A stretch of DNA of 64,000 nucleotides, taken from Kordia sp039026955 (GTDB taxonomy: Bacteria; Bacteroidota; Bacteroidia; Flavobacteriales; Flavobacteriaceae). The stretch lies in assembly GCA_039026955.1 (NCBI GenBank), contig JBCCLH010000010.1, forward strand, positions 62,001 through 126,000, written 5' to 3'. The position numbers and the translations under genes were made by a program. Below the pieces are notes generated by a model. The model was not told the origin of the DNA. It searched no databases and saw only the letters and a program-made list of their open reading frames with translations. Positions 44,190 to 52,635 of the stretch are shown one piece after another; position 1 is the stretch's first letter, and each line of letters opens with the position of its first letter.

Positions 44190-45617
44190 ATGAATGTAAC
44201 TGCGCAATCAGTATGGGATAACTGTCTGTCTTTCATAAAAGACAACATTCAGCCACAAGCATATAAGACTTGGTTTGAACCTATAAAGCCAGTAAAGTTA
44301 ACAAATAAAGCGTTAAGCATTCAAGTTCCTAGTAAGTTTTTTTATGAGTGGCTCGAAGAGCATTATGTAAAGTTATTGAAAGTAGCTTTAGTGAAAGAGT
44401 TGGGAAATACGGCGCGTTTGGTATACATTATTAAGATGGAAAATACGTATGGCAACAAAAAGCCATTTACTGAAAAAATTCCAAGTGCCAATCGCAGTAA
44501 TGTGAAAGCACAGGAAATTGATGTTCCTATCAAAAATAAAAGTCCTGAATTAAAGAATCCTTTTATCATTCCAGGCATTCGCAATGTGAAGATTGAATCA
44601 CAGTTGAATCCAAATTATAATTTTGATAATTTTTTGGAAGGTGATTCCAATCGTTTGGCGCGTTCTGCAGGAATGGCTGTGGCCAATAAACCGGGAGGCA
44701 CTTCTTTTAATCCTCTGTTGATTTTTGGTGGTGTTGGATTGGGAAAGACACACATTGCACACGCTATTGGTGTAGAAATTAAAGATAAATATCCAGAAAA
44801 AACAGTGTTGTACATCTCTGCTGAGAAATTTACACAACAATACATAGAATCCGTAAAGAAAAATACACGAAATGATTTCATCCACTTCTATCAATTGATT
44901 GATGTGCTAATTATTGATGATGTGCAATTCTTCTCTGGAAAGTCAGGAACGCAAGATGTATTTTTCCACATTTTCAATCACTTACACCAAAATGGAAAGC
45001 AAGTGATTCTGACGTCTGACAAAGCGCCTGTTGACATGCAAGATATTGAGCAACGCTTGTTATCTCGCTTTAAATGGGGACTTTCTGCCGAATTGCAAAC
45101 TCCAGATTTTGAAACACGCGTTTCCATTCTAAAGAATAAATTGTATCGCGATGGTGTAGAAATGCCAAACGATATTGTAGAATATGTTGCTAAAAATATC
45201 AAAACGAATGTTCGTGAGTTAGAAGGTGCTATCATTTCATTGATTGCGCAATCTTCTTTCAATAAAAAAGAAGTCACGATCGATTTGGCAAAGCAAGTTG
45301 TAGAAAAATTTGTAAAGAATACCAAGCGAGAAGTGTCTATCGATTACATCCAAAAGGTAGTTTCCGATTATTTTCAAATGGATGTTTCTACCTTGCAATC
45401 AAAAACACGAAAGCGTCATATTGTACAAGCGAGACAATTAGCTATGTTTTTTGCTAAGAAATTCACAAAAGCTTCGTTGGCCAGCATCGGCTCTCAAATT
45501 GGAAAGCGCGATCATGCTACCGTATTGCACGCTTGTAAAACTGTGGACAACTTATCCTCTACCGATAAGCAATTTAGAAAATACGTTGAAGACTTAACGA
45601 AGAAACTTTCATTGTAA
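44190..45617 (+). CDS. dnaA: chromosomal replication initiator protein
   Basis: DnaA binds DnaA boxes and melts the origin. The 475-residue protein has domain I (SVWDNCLSFIKDNIQPQAYK), a linker, the AAA+ domain III with Walker A FGGVGLGKTHIAHAIG (about 177-192) and Walker B VLIIDDVQFFSGK. Domain IV carries the DNA-binding signature GKRDHATVLHACKTV near the C terminus. The 200 bases upstream are AT-rich with long T runs (44091-44101) but I find no cluster of TTATCCACA boxes, so I do not place the origin here. Flavobacterial dnaA is not always at oriC. Confidence 0.98.
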   Translation: MNVTAQSVWDNCLSFIKDNIQPQAYKTWFEPIKPVKLTNKALSIQVPSKFFYEWLEEHYVKLLKVALVKELGNTARLVYIIKMENTYGNKKPFTEKIPSANRSNVKAQEIDVPIKNKSPELKNPFIIPGIRNVKIESQLNPNYNFDNFLEGDSNRLARSAGMAVANKPGGTSFNPLLIFGGVGLGKTHIAHAIGVEIKDKYPEKTVLYISAEKFTQQYIESVKKNTRNDFIHFYQLIDVLIIDDVQFFSGKSGTQDVFFHIFNHLHQNGKQVILTSDKAPVDMQDIEQRLLSRFKWGLSAELQTPDFETRVSILKNKLYRDGVEMPNDIVEYVAKNIKTNVRELEGAIISLIAQSSFNKKEVTIDLAKQVVEKFVKNTKREVSIDYIQKVVSDYFQMDVSTLQSKTRKRHIVQARQLAMFFAKKFTKASLASIGSQIGKRDHATVLHACKTVDNLSSTDKQFRKYVEDLTKKLSL

Positions 45618-45627
45618 ATTTCATCCA

Positions 45628-46083
45628 ATGAAGACTAAAATTTTAATGGTTTGCTTAGGAAATATTTGTCGATCTCCTTTAGCGGAAGGAATTCTAGCAT
45701 CCAAACTTGATCCTACGAAATTTATGGTGGATTCAGCAGGTACTTCTGGCTATCATGATGGAGAACTTCCTGACAGACGCTCCATCAAGACCGCAAAAGC
45801 ACACGGGATAGACATTACCTACCAAAGATCAAGAAAGTTCGTTAAAAACGATTTTCAAACGTTTGATTTCATCTTTGCGATGGATCAATCCAATTACGAT
45901 AATATTATTCGACTCGCTGAAAATCAAGAAGATCGTGCTAAAGTACACATGATTTTAAATCAAATTTCGCCAAATTCTAACGCAGAAGTTCCCGATCCAT
46001 ATTACGGCGGCGATCAAGGTTTTGAAAATGTATATCAAATGCTTGATGAAGCTTGTTCCATCTTTGCTGAAAAAATTTCGTAA
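45628..46083 (+). CDS. low-molecular-weight protein tyrosine phosphatase
   Basis: The 151-residue protein starts with the phosphatase P-loop CLGNICRSP (Cys9, Arg15; CX5R) and has the general-acid loop VPDPYYGG near residue 122. Length is normal. Such enzymes dephosphorylate tyrosine, often in exopolysaccharide control, and related folds act as arsenate reductases; the DPYYGG loop favours phosphatase. It lies 10 bases after dnaA on the same strand, probably reading through. Confidence 0.95.
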   Translation: MKTKILMVCLGNICRSPLAEGILASKLDPTKFMVDSAGTSGYHDGELPDRRSIKTAKAHGIDITYQRSRKFVKNDFQTFDFIFAMDQSNYDNIIRLAENQEDRAKVHMILNQISPNSNAEVPDPYYGGDQGFENVYQMLDEACSIFAEKIS

Positions 46084-46151
46084 ACAATTCTTGGTCAAAA
46101 AGTAAAGACGATTTTTTGTATCTTACTAAAAAATTGCCAACCTACTTAGCC

Positions 46152-47543
46152 ATGAAAAGAAAAATACACCTAGCATTTATATTGCTCTTTCCGCTCATTG
46201 TATGTGCTCAATCTGTAGACTTGTTACCCTTTGCGAGCGGATTTAACAGACCTGTCGATATTCAACATGCCAATGATTCACGCTTATTTATTGTGGAACA
46301 AGACGGCGTTATTAAGATTCTAGACGATCAAGGAAACACCAACGCAACACCTTTTTTAGATATTGATGCACGTATACGTTCTACAGGAAACGAACAAGGT
46401 TTGCTCGGTTTGGCATTCGATCCGAATTACGCAACTAACAATCGTTTTTATGTAAATTATATCAACAATAGCGGCGATACCGTCATTGCTAGATTTACTA
46501 CTTCGTCCAACCCTGATATTGCCGATGATACTTCTGAAGAAATTCTACTAACAGTCACACAACCATACGCCAATCACAATGGTGGCGCGTTGACTTTTGG
46601 TGCCGATGGTTATTTGTATATTGCTTTAGGCGATGGTGGCAGCGCGGGCGATCCGCAAAACTTTTCTCAAAATTTACAATCATTTTTAGGGAAAATTTTA
46701 CGCATTGACGTAAGTGGCGCTTCCGGATATACCATTCCTCCTACCAATCCGTTTGTAGGAGATGCTGCGGTTTTGGATGAAATTTGGGCGTATGGACTTC
46801 GAAATCCGTGGAGAATTTCCATTGATCGCGATACCAACGATTTATGGATAGGCGATGTTGGACAAAGCAATAAAGAGGAAATCAACCAAGTGCCGATGAT
46901 GAATGTAGGCTATAATTTTGGTTGGCGTTGTTATGAAGGAAATGCCACGTTTGACACTACAGGTTGTCCTTCTGCAGATACAACTACCTTTCCTGTTGCA
47001 GAATACGACTATGGCGGAACTCCATTTCGATGTTCCATTACAGGCGGTTATCGCTACAGAGGAACCGAATATCCTTCGTTACAAGGTTGGTATATTTTTG
47101 CTGATTATTGCAGTAATGAATTAGGTGCGTTACGTCCAGGATCAGTGAATCCGTGGGATATGTTTTTTTACAGTAATACCGTTGGGGAAATTTCTACGTT
47201 TGGTGAAAATGTGAATAAAGAACTCTTTGCAGCAGGATTGTTAGATGGCAACATTTACCAAGTATACGATCCGTCGTTGAGTGTTGATGAAAATACATTG
47301 CAGACAAATTATCAACTGTATCCGAATCCGACAAACGATCATTTTCAGATTAGCAATCAAAATGCAGCAATTGAAATTGAAGAAGTTATCATCAATTCGC
47401 TAAGCGGACAAATCGTTTCCACCACCAAAATTACGATAGAAAATCAAAAAATAAATACCCAACAATTGAAAAGCGGAATCTACATTGTTCAAATTATTTC
47501 TAAGAATGATGCGGTTTCCTATCATAAATTAGTTAAAAATTAG
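46152..47543 (+). CDS. PQQ-type glucose/sorbosone dehydrogenase with T9SS sorting tail
   Basis: I start at the ATG at 46152 (463 residues), giving a signal peptide (MKRKIHLAFILLFPLIVCAQ); an earlier frame from 46116 adds 12 residues before it. The six-bladed propeller of soluble glucose dehydrogenases is visible: FNRPVDIQHA, EQGLLGLAFDPNY, YANHNGGALTFGADGYLYIA, GDGGSAGDPQ, WAYGLRNPWRISID and DVGQSNKEEINQ. The last 80 residues are a type IX secretion tail (YQLYPNPTNDHFQISN ... GIYIVQIISK, ending KLVKN). It is therefore exported to the surface or medium by T9SS. Confidence 0.94.
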   Translation: MKRKIHLAFILLFPLIVCAQSVDLLPFASGFNRPVDIQHANDSRLFIVEQDGVIKILDDQGNTNATPFLDIDARIRSTGNEQGLLGLAFDPNYATNNRFYVNYINNSGDTVIARFTTSSNPDIADDTSEEILLTVTQPYANHNGGALTFGADGYLYIALGDGGSAGDPQNFSQNLQSFLGKILRIDVSGASGYTIPPTNPFVGDAAVLDEIWAYGLRNPWRISIDRDTNDLWIGDVGQSNKEEINQVPMMNVGYNFGWRCYEGNATFDTTGCPSADTTTFPVAEYDYGGTPFRCSITGGYRYRGTEYPSLQGWYIFADYCSNELGALRPGSVNPWDMFFYSNTVGEISTFGENVNKELFAAGLLDGNIYQVYDPSLSVDENTLQTNYQLYPNPTNDHFQISNQNAAIEIEEVIINSLSGQIVSTTKITIENQKINTQQLKSGIYIVQIISKNDAVSYHKLVKN

Positions 47544-47574
47544 TTTTATTTGTAAATAAACAAACTTCCAACCT

Positions 47575-48288
47575 ATGCAACCGCCAAACGGAATTTTATA
47601 TTTGATTCCTACAACTTTGGGCGAAAATGAGCCTTTAGAAGTATTACCGTTATCCGTAAAAAAAGTCATTGAAGCCACGAATCATTTTATTGTTGAGAAT
47701 GAAAAAACAGCACGTCGCTTCATCAAAAAAATTACACCCAAAAAAGTACAACCTTTGTTAGAATTATATGTATTGAACAAATACACGCAAGACATAGAGT
47801 TACCTGCATTTTTGGAAGCTATTTTTCAAGGAAAAAATGTAGGTTTATTATCAGAGGCAGGTTCTCCAGGTGTGGCAGATCCTGGTGCGGAGATTGTAAA
47901 AATAGCACACGAAAAAGGAATTCGTGTTGTGCCGCTTGTCGGTCCGTCGTCTATTTTGCTAGCCATGATGGCTTCAGGCATGAATGGACAAAATTTTGCA
48001 TTTAACGGTTATTTACCGATTGATAAAGACGAACGCAAACGCGCTATCAAACAATTGGAAAAACGTGCGCGAGATTTACAACAATCGCAGGCATTTATTG
48101 AAACACCGTATCGTAACGACAAATTGATGGCAGATTTAACTTCTACACTTTCGGGAAATATGCGTTTGTGTGTGGCGTGCGACATTACACTTCCTACAGA
48201 ATACATTAAAACCATGACGATTAGTGAGTGGAAAAGAGCTTCGGTTAGTTTTCATAAGCGACCGGCGATGTTTGTTTTAGATGTTTAG
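47575..48288 (+). CDS. tetrapyrrole-methylase-fold SAM methyltransferase (RsmI-like)
   Basis: The 237-residue protein has the fold's GLLSEAGSPGVADPGAEIV motif (about 101-119) and the VVPLVGPSSILLAMMASGMN SAM-binding segment, followed by FNGYLPIDKDERK and AFIETPYRND. These are shared with RsmI, which methylates the ribose of 16S rRNA C1402. The N terminus (MQPPNGILYLIPTTLGENEP) differs from classical RsmI, so it may be a flavobacterial second member with another target. Cytoplasmic. Confidence 0.9.
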   Translation: MQPPNGILYLIPTTLGENEPLEVLPLSVKKVIEATNHFIVENEKTARRFIKKITPKKVQPLLELYVLNKYTQDIELPAFLEAIFQGKNVGLLSEAGSPGVADPGAEIVKIAHEKGIRVVPLVGPSSILLAMMASGMNGQNFAFNGYLPIDKDERKRAIKQLEKRARDLQQSQAFIETPYRNDKLMADLTSTLSGNMRLCVACDITLPTEYIKTMTISEWKRASVSFHKRPAMFVLDV

Positions 48289-48880
48289 ACCGCTGGCGCT
48301 GTTAGATATTAGACCGCTTCGCTGTTAGAGCGCTTCGCTTTTAGACTTAATCTATTTTTACATATTAATGTTTAAGTTCGTGATTTTCTTTTTACAGAAT
48401 TGATACATTAAAAAAATCATTTCGATTTCTATGACGAAAGCAAGGGATTTTGATAAAATTTTTGATTCGTCATTGCGAGACAGAGTCGTGGCAATCTGTC
48501 AAAATCAAAGTAGGATTAGTCTTTGAAATAAGCATTGGTACATTTTCAAATTTTCAAATTGTTACATTAAAAAAGCGTCACTTCGGAGTGTTTTTTCGAG
48601 ATATAATGAAGAAAAAATGTATTGAGAGGTACTATGAAAGATAATTGCTTCAAAGTAGTTCTCGATACAACGAATCACAGATTCGCCACTCGAACTGACG
48701 TTCGGCGTATCAACAATTTCGATTTACAAACGTCACTGCGAGTGTCTTGAACTTGATTCAGGATCTATCGAGAAGCACTAAGAAACACTTTGCTTTTATA
48801 ATATTGAAAGCTTTTTTCCTTAGAAATAGTTTCAACTTCAAATTCGAGTTCAAATTCAACCTCAACTTCATAAAAAACAA
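48289..48880. repeat. 592-bp spacer with several dispersed repeat fragments
   Basis: No gene is supported. It begins with GACCGCTTCGCTGTTAGAGC-type words like those between trmD and rplS. A half copy of the CATTGCGAG...GGCAATCTGTC element lies at about 48470-48500. A second copy of the 50-bp repeat sits at 48731-48780 (first at 36721-36770). TTCAAATTCGAGTTCAAATT low-complexity sequence ends the region. Confidence 0.6.
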
Positions 48881-48912
48881 AAAACCTCAGCATATTTCTA
48901 TACTGAGGTTTT
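48881..48912 (-). terminator. perfect-stem terminator downstream of the lysozyme-like gene
   Basis: AAAACCTCAG and CTGAGGTTTT form a perfect 10-bp stem with a 12-base loop. On the minus strand it lies 32 bases after the stop at 48944 and is followed by TTTTTTG, so it ends that gene. The plus strand also has a T run, so it could work in both directions. Confidence 0.75.
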
Positions 48913-48943
48913 TTTTCATATAATGTTAACCAATAGTGAGTTT

Positions 48944-49600
48944 TTACACTCGTGCTTTTGCCTTTTTGTCGGCTTTGATAGAAGAAACATCATATCCAGC
49001 AAATCGCTTCATATAATATTTCACTGTCGTACCGTAAGCGTCTGAAAATCCTTGTTTTCCACCGCTTCGTAAATACTTCTTTACGCTTCCTGGGCCAGCT
49101 AAGTGTGCTGCAGCCAAAATTCCTGACTCAGTCACTACTACACCGTTGATTCGCTTCCCAACAGAGCGTTGAATGTCCTTTCTAAGAATCCACTTATTTC
49201 TTGAGGCATTTGCTTCGAAGGCTTTCTCTTGTAATCTTGGGTTGTTTAAGAATGCTTGCGGATTATAAATTCCGATCATTTCTAAAGTTTCTTTTCCAAA
49301 TTGATACTTTCCGAGATAACCTAAGGTATTTACCACAAAGTAATTTCCCTGAGATTCTTTGAATGCTACTGCTTCTTTAAAGCCCAAATAACTTTGTCCT
49401 GTAAACGGAATTGGCGCTTCCTCGAAGTAGTCGTCATCTATGGGGTTTACTGTAAACAGCTCAGATGACATGTATTTGTTATGATTTTTAAGAACGTTGG
49501 TTTCTTTTGTGGAAGTGAAACCTAAACTTACGAATGTTAAAATAGCTACTAAAATTGAAATTTTCGTTGCTCTTTTTCCCATAAAATTTGATTTCTTCAA
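48944..49600 (-). CDS. exported lysozyme-like (transglycosylase-fold) protein
   Basis: The 218-residue protein has a signal anchor or Sec signal (KISILVAILTFVSLGFTSTK); an inner ATG at 49582 would start just before it. The domain shows FKEAVAFKESQGNYFVVNTL with a candidate catalytic Glu, LGYLGKYQFGKETLEMIG, and a GILAAAHLAGPGSVKKYL segment, all lysozyme/lytic-transglycosylase-like. I infer cleavage or binding of peptidoglycan. A strong terminator follows. It ends the cell-wall block DUF2279/MltG-like/dapF on the same strand. Confidence 0.75.
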   Translation of the reverse strand: MKKSNFMGKRATKISILVAILTFVSLGFTSTKETNVLKNHNKYMSSELFTVNPIDDDYFEEAPIPFTGQSYLGFKEAVAFKESQGNYFVVNTLGYLGKYQFGKETLEMIGIYNPQAFLNNPRLQEKAFEANASRNKWILRKDIQRSVGKRINGVVVTESGILAAAHLAGPGSVKKYLRSGGKQGFSDAYGTTVKYYMKRFAGYDVSSIKADKKAKARV

Positions 49601-49690
49601 GACTTACGAATCCGAGGATTTAGCCTGAAATTTCAGCGTGCAAATATACGACACTTTTTCTAAAAACCAAATTTTTTTGTTAAAATGCTG

Positions 49691-50599
49691 TTAAAAGTAG
49701 ATAGCGTGAAACTTCAATTTACCTAAACTATTGATTTCCAATGTTGGAGCGGGAATTTTGATGAAATTGATCACACTAAAAATACTATTCAAAAACTTAG
49801 AATTTGTCTCTATTTTTGTTAAATCAATGTCAATACTGAAATAAAACTGCCGAAAACGTTTTAGTTCTGGTAAAATTTCACGCTGCGTTTCGGTTGTTCC
49901 TGCGATTAATCCGTCGGCTCCGTAGCCAAAAGCAACGTTGAACCATTTTGGAATTTTGCTCTGCTTAAAGAAGGAATGCACGTTGGCACTGAGCCAATAG
50001 GTTTGTCCGTTGTAGTCTTTTAAACTTTCTTCTAAAAATCCACTTCCAAGTTTGCTTGGACGTAATTCTGCAAAGCGTGTTCGATGGAAAGAATATTTTA
50101 ATTTGATGCGTTGTTCGTTCCACAATAATTCTTGTCCTACATAGAGACCTGTTCCCAATCCGTTTGCCAAGACATCTCCCCAAGAAGCGCCCCATTCTGC
50201 TGAAAAACCATCCATGATTTCTACCGCGGTTAAAAAACCAAATCCGAGCGTAGCTCCATAAATCAATTGATCTTTTTTAGAAACACCGCTCCAATTCAAC
50301 ACCTTTGCGCCAATGTTTCCAACGTAATACGACGCAAAAACGTGTCCTGCTTTGTCCATTTGCAACCATTCGTTATTGTCATTGATAAATTGAAAGGATG
50401 AACGTGGAAAATCTGCATACCAAATTCGGTCCAAACCAATCAGTGTAGCAGTTGCCAAAGATGCTTCTGAAATGACGACAAAATTGCGTCGTGGCTTGTG
50501 CAGCGTATCCGAAGCTTTGAAAAAATCAGGTGGTGTCAATTGTCCAAAAAGAAGCTGTGCCGAGAAAAGAAAAAAGAATGCACTACAGAGTTTCTTCAT
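49691..50599 (-). CDS. DUF2279 (YfiM-like) exported protein
   Basis: The 302-residue protein has a signal peptide (FFFLFSAQLLFGQ). The middle matches DUF2279: MDKAGHVFASYYVGNIGAKV, GFGFLTAVEIMDGFSAEWG and SWGDVLANGLGTGLYVGQEL. It is a periplasmic or outer-membrane protein of unknown role. The start overlaps the stop of the MltG-like gene by one base (TAATG), so the two are translationally coupled. The remaining C terminus is beta-rich. Confidence 0.85.
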   Translation of the reverse strand: MKKLCSAFFFLFSAQLLFGQLTPPDFFKASDTLHKPRRNFVVISEASLATATLIGLDRIWYADFPRSSFQFINDNNEWLQMDKAGHVFASYYVGNIGAKVLNWSGVSKKDQLIYGATLGFGFLTAVEIMDGFSAEWGASWGDVLANGLGTGLYVGQELLWNEQRIKLKYSFHRTRFAELRPSKLGSGFLEESLKDYNGQTYWLSANVHSFFKQSKIPKWFNVAFGYGADGLIAGTTETQREILPELKRFRQFYFSIDIDLTKIETNSKFLNSIFSVINFIKIPAPTLEINSLGKLKFHAIYF

Positions 50600-51171
50600 T
50601 AGTTTTCGCTTCTTTTTTTAGTAATGGATACGATTCGTGATCGAAAATCTTCTGCGGACGTATTCCAAGGCATAAGGTATGTACTTGGTTCAAGAATCGC
50701 TCCTAATGTTGACTTTTCTATGTTTAATTCTTTAAATGTTGTAGAATCTTTTAAAATTGGATACACATCGTCTTCTTCAGCTTCTATCTGATCTGAAATG
50801 ATTTTAGAAAGTTCTTCTGTAGTTTTATTTGGAGGAATTACAACCGCTACCCAAGTACTATTTGCGAGCAAGGTTTGAATGATGTCATTGCTATTCATTC
50901 CTTTTCGGATCGTATATTTCCCGCCTTTTACACGTTCTATGTAGCCTATTTTCTTTGCCAATGTTTCAAAAGATATGATATCATTCACCAAAGGTTCAAT
51001 TTCATTTCTCACATCTGTAAAATTAGCATCTGAATCGAGATAAATATATGCCACTTCATTATTGAAAGCTGTAATAGGTTTAAAAATCGTTTGGGTAATA
51101 TTGTACATTATATAGCAACCAACCAAAATACCTATAATTAAAATTCCGACTAATATTTTTCGTATGTACAT
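50599..51171 (-). CDS. C-terminally truncated MltG/YceG-like protein
   Basis: The 190-residue protein has the MltG layout at the front: one N-terminal membrane helix (LVGILIIGILVGCYIMYNIT), then the LysM-like subdomain (FETLAKKIGYIERVKGGKYT) and the EPSTYLMPWNTSAEDFRSRI segment. MltG of about 340 residues continues into the catalytic ASIVEKE-type motif with its essential Glu, and here the frame stops before it. MltG cuts nascent glycan strands, so this form should lack activity. The gene sits in the usual dapF-GNAT-mltG order, so it is either a degraded mltG or a shortened relative. Confidence 0.75.
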   Translation of the reverse strand: MYIRKILVGILIIGILVGCYIMYNITQTIFKPITAFNNEVAYIYLDSDANFTDVRNEIEPLVNDIISFETLAKKIGYIERVKGGKYTIRKGMNSNDIIQTLLANSTWVAVVIPPNKTTEELSKIISDQIEAEEDDVYPILKDSTTFKELNIEKSTLGAILEPSTYLMPWNTSAEDFRSRIVSITKKRSEN

Positions 51172-51693
51172 TTAATTCAATTTTTGATACAGTAATTCAT
51201 TTTTAAATTCACCATCGACAAAGGTCCAATCTTTTTTGACACCTGCTTTTTGAAAACCTAAACTTTCAAACAGATGAATGCTCGCTTCGTTATCTTCTCC
51301 AATATTGGCAAAGAGTTGATGCACTTGTAAATGTTTGAATGCAAACTTACAGATTAATTCCAACGCTTCTCTTCCATAGCCTTTATGGCGAAATTCTTTC
51401 TTTGCGATTAACAATCCGACGCCGACACGTTTGTTTTTAGGATCAAACTCGAATAAATCAATCAAACCTATATTTTCCTTTTTATTGCTCACCATCACCA
51501 AACGCAGTTGTTTTGCTTCATAAATATCTTGATGTGCATTTTCTAAATACTGCTTGATCAGAAATCTAGAATACGGTGTTTGTGTCGCGCTGATTTCCCA
51601 AATAGTTTCGTCGTTTTCTATTTCGTAAATAAAATCCAGATCTTCTGGTTCGAGTGCTCGTAAAAATAATTTTTCGCCTGTGAGTGTTAGCAT
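51172..51693 (-). CDS. RimJ/RimL-type GNAT acetyltransferase
   Basis: The 173-residue protein has LTGEKLFLRALEPEDLDFIY at the front and the acetyl-CoA loop HKGYGREALELICKFAF (about 105-121), then the ANIGEDNEASIHLFESLGFQ end. This is the RimJ/RimL subgroup, which acetylates N-terminal amines of proteins or small molecules. The 7-base overlap with the dapF end and the following MltG-like gene show a conserved flavobacterial operon. Substrate unknown. Confidence 0.93.
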   Translation of the reverse strand: MLTLTGEKLFLRALEPEDLDFIYEIENDETIWEISATQTPYSRFLIKQYLENAHQDIYEAKQLRLVMVSNKKENIGLIDLFEFDPKNKRVGVGLLIAKKEFRHKGYGREALELICKFAFKHLQVHQLFANIGEDNEASIHLFESLGFQKAGVKKDWTFVDGEFKNELLYQKLN

Positions 51694-52466
51694 ACAAATT
51701 GACCTTTAAATACTTGTGTTGCTTTTCCTTTTAGAAAGATATTTTTATATACAGTTTCATCGTGTTCAAAAGATACTTCTAGGGTGCCACCTTCCACATG
51801 CAATGTAACTGTATTTTCCTGCGTTTCTTCAAGATGATGCATTGCCAAAGCGACTGCAGTTACGCCAGTTCCACACGAAAGTGTTTCATCTTCTACGCCT
51901 CTTTCATAAGTGCGGACTCTGAATTCAGTATCTGAAAGTTTTTTTACAAAGTTCACATTGGCACCTTCTTCAAAATACGGAGCGCCATACCGAATGGCGG
52001 CGCCTTCTGTTTGTATGTCAAGTTGACTTAGATTGTCTGTAAAAGTGACATGATGCGGTGATCCTGTATCTAAAAATACATGGCTTTCATGTCGCTCTAT
52101 GGCGGGAACATCTTTCATTTGTAGATTGACCACATCACCTTCAATCGTTGCATAATGCTTTCCGTCTATCGCCATAAAAGTAGTTTCTTGTTGAATTACG
52201 CTAAGGTAATTCGCGAAAGCGACAATACAGCGACCGCCATTCCCACACATGGAACTTTCATTTCCATCCGCATTATAATAGACCATTTTAAAATCGTATA
52301 CATCATCATCTTCTAAAAGAATCAAACCGTCCGCTCCAATCCCAAATTTTCGATCACATAGATGTTTCACAAGTTTGGTACCATTTTTGGGAAATAGTAG
52401 TTGTCGGTTGTCAATGAGCACAAAGTCATTTCCCGTTCCTTGATATTTGTAAAAAGATAGTATCAT
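51687..52466 (-). CDS. dapF: diaminopimelate epimerase
   Basis: DapF converts LL- to meso-diaminopimelate for peptidoglycan and lysine. The 259-residue protein has both catalytic Cys motifs, SSMCGNGGRC (about 71-80) and LSCGTGVTA (about 195-203), and YQGTGNDFVLIDNR at the N terminus. Length is slightly short but complete. It is the first gene of the run dapF/GNAT/MltG-like/DUF2279. The 170-base gap to the divergent protease gene holds the promoters. Confidence 0.97.
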   Translation of the reverse strand: MILSFYKYQGTGNDFVLIDNRQLLFPKNGTKLVKHLCDRKFGIGADGLILLEDDDVYDFKMVYYNADGNESSMCGNGGRCIVAFANYLSVIQQETTFMAIDGKHYATIEGDVVNLQMKDVPAIERHESHVFLDTGSPHHVTFTDNLSQLDIQTEGAAIRYGAPYFEEGANVNFVKKLSDTEFRVRTYERGVEDETLSCGTGVTAVALAMHHLEETQENTVTLHVEGGTLEVSFEHDETVYKNIFLKGKATQVFKGQFVC

Positions 52467-52635
52467 TTCATCAATTTGCTATCGACAAAAGTACGAATAA
52501 AGTATTGATTTCGCTACCGTGTTAAAGTGTCGTTAAAGTTAAAATGTGACTACAATAAATATGTAATTTTAAGTGTTAAAATACGACAGATACAGTAATG
52601 AAATTGATAAAAATTAACAAAATAAATAACTAAAT

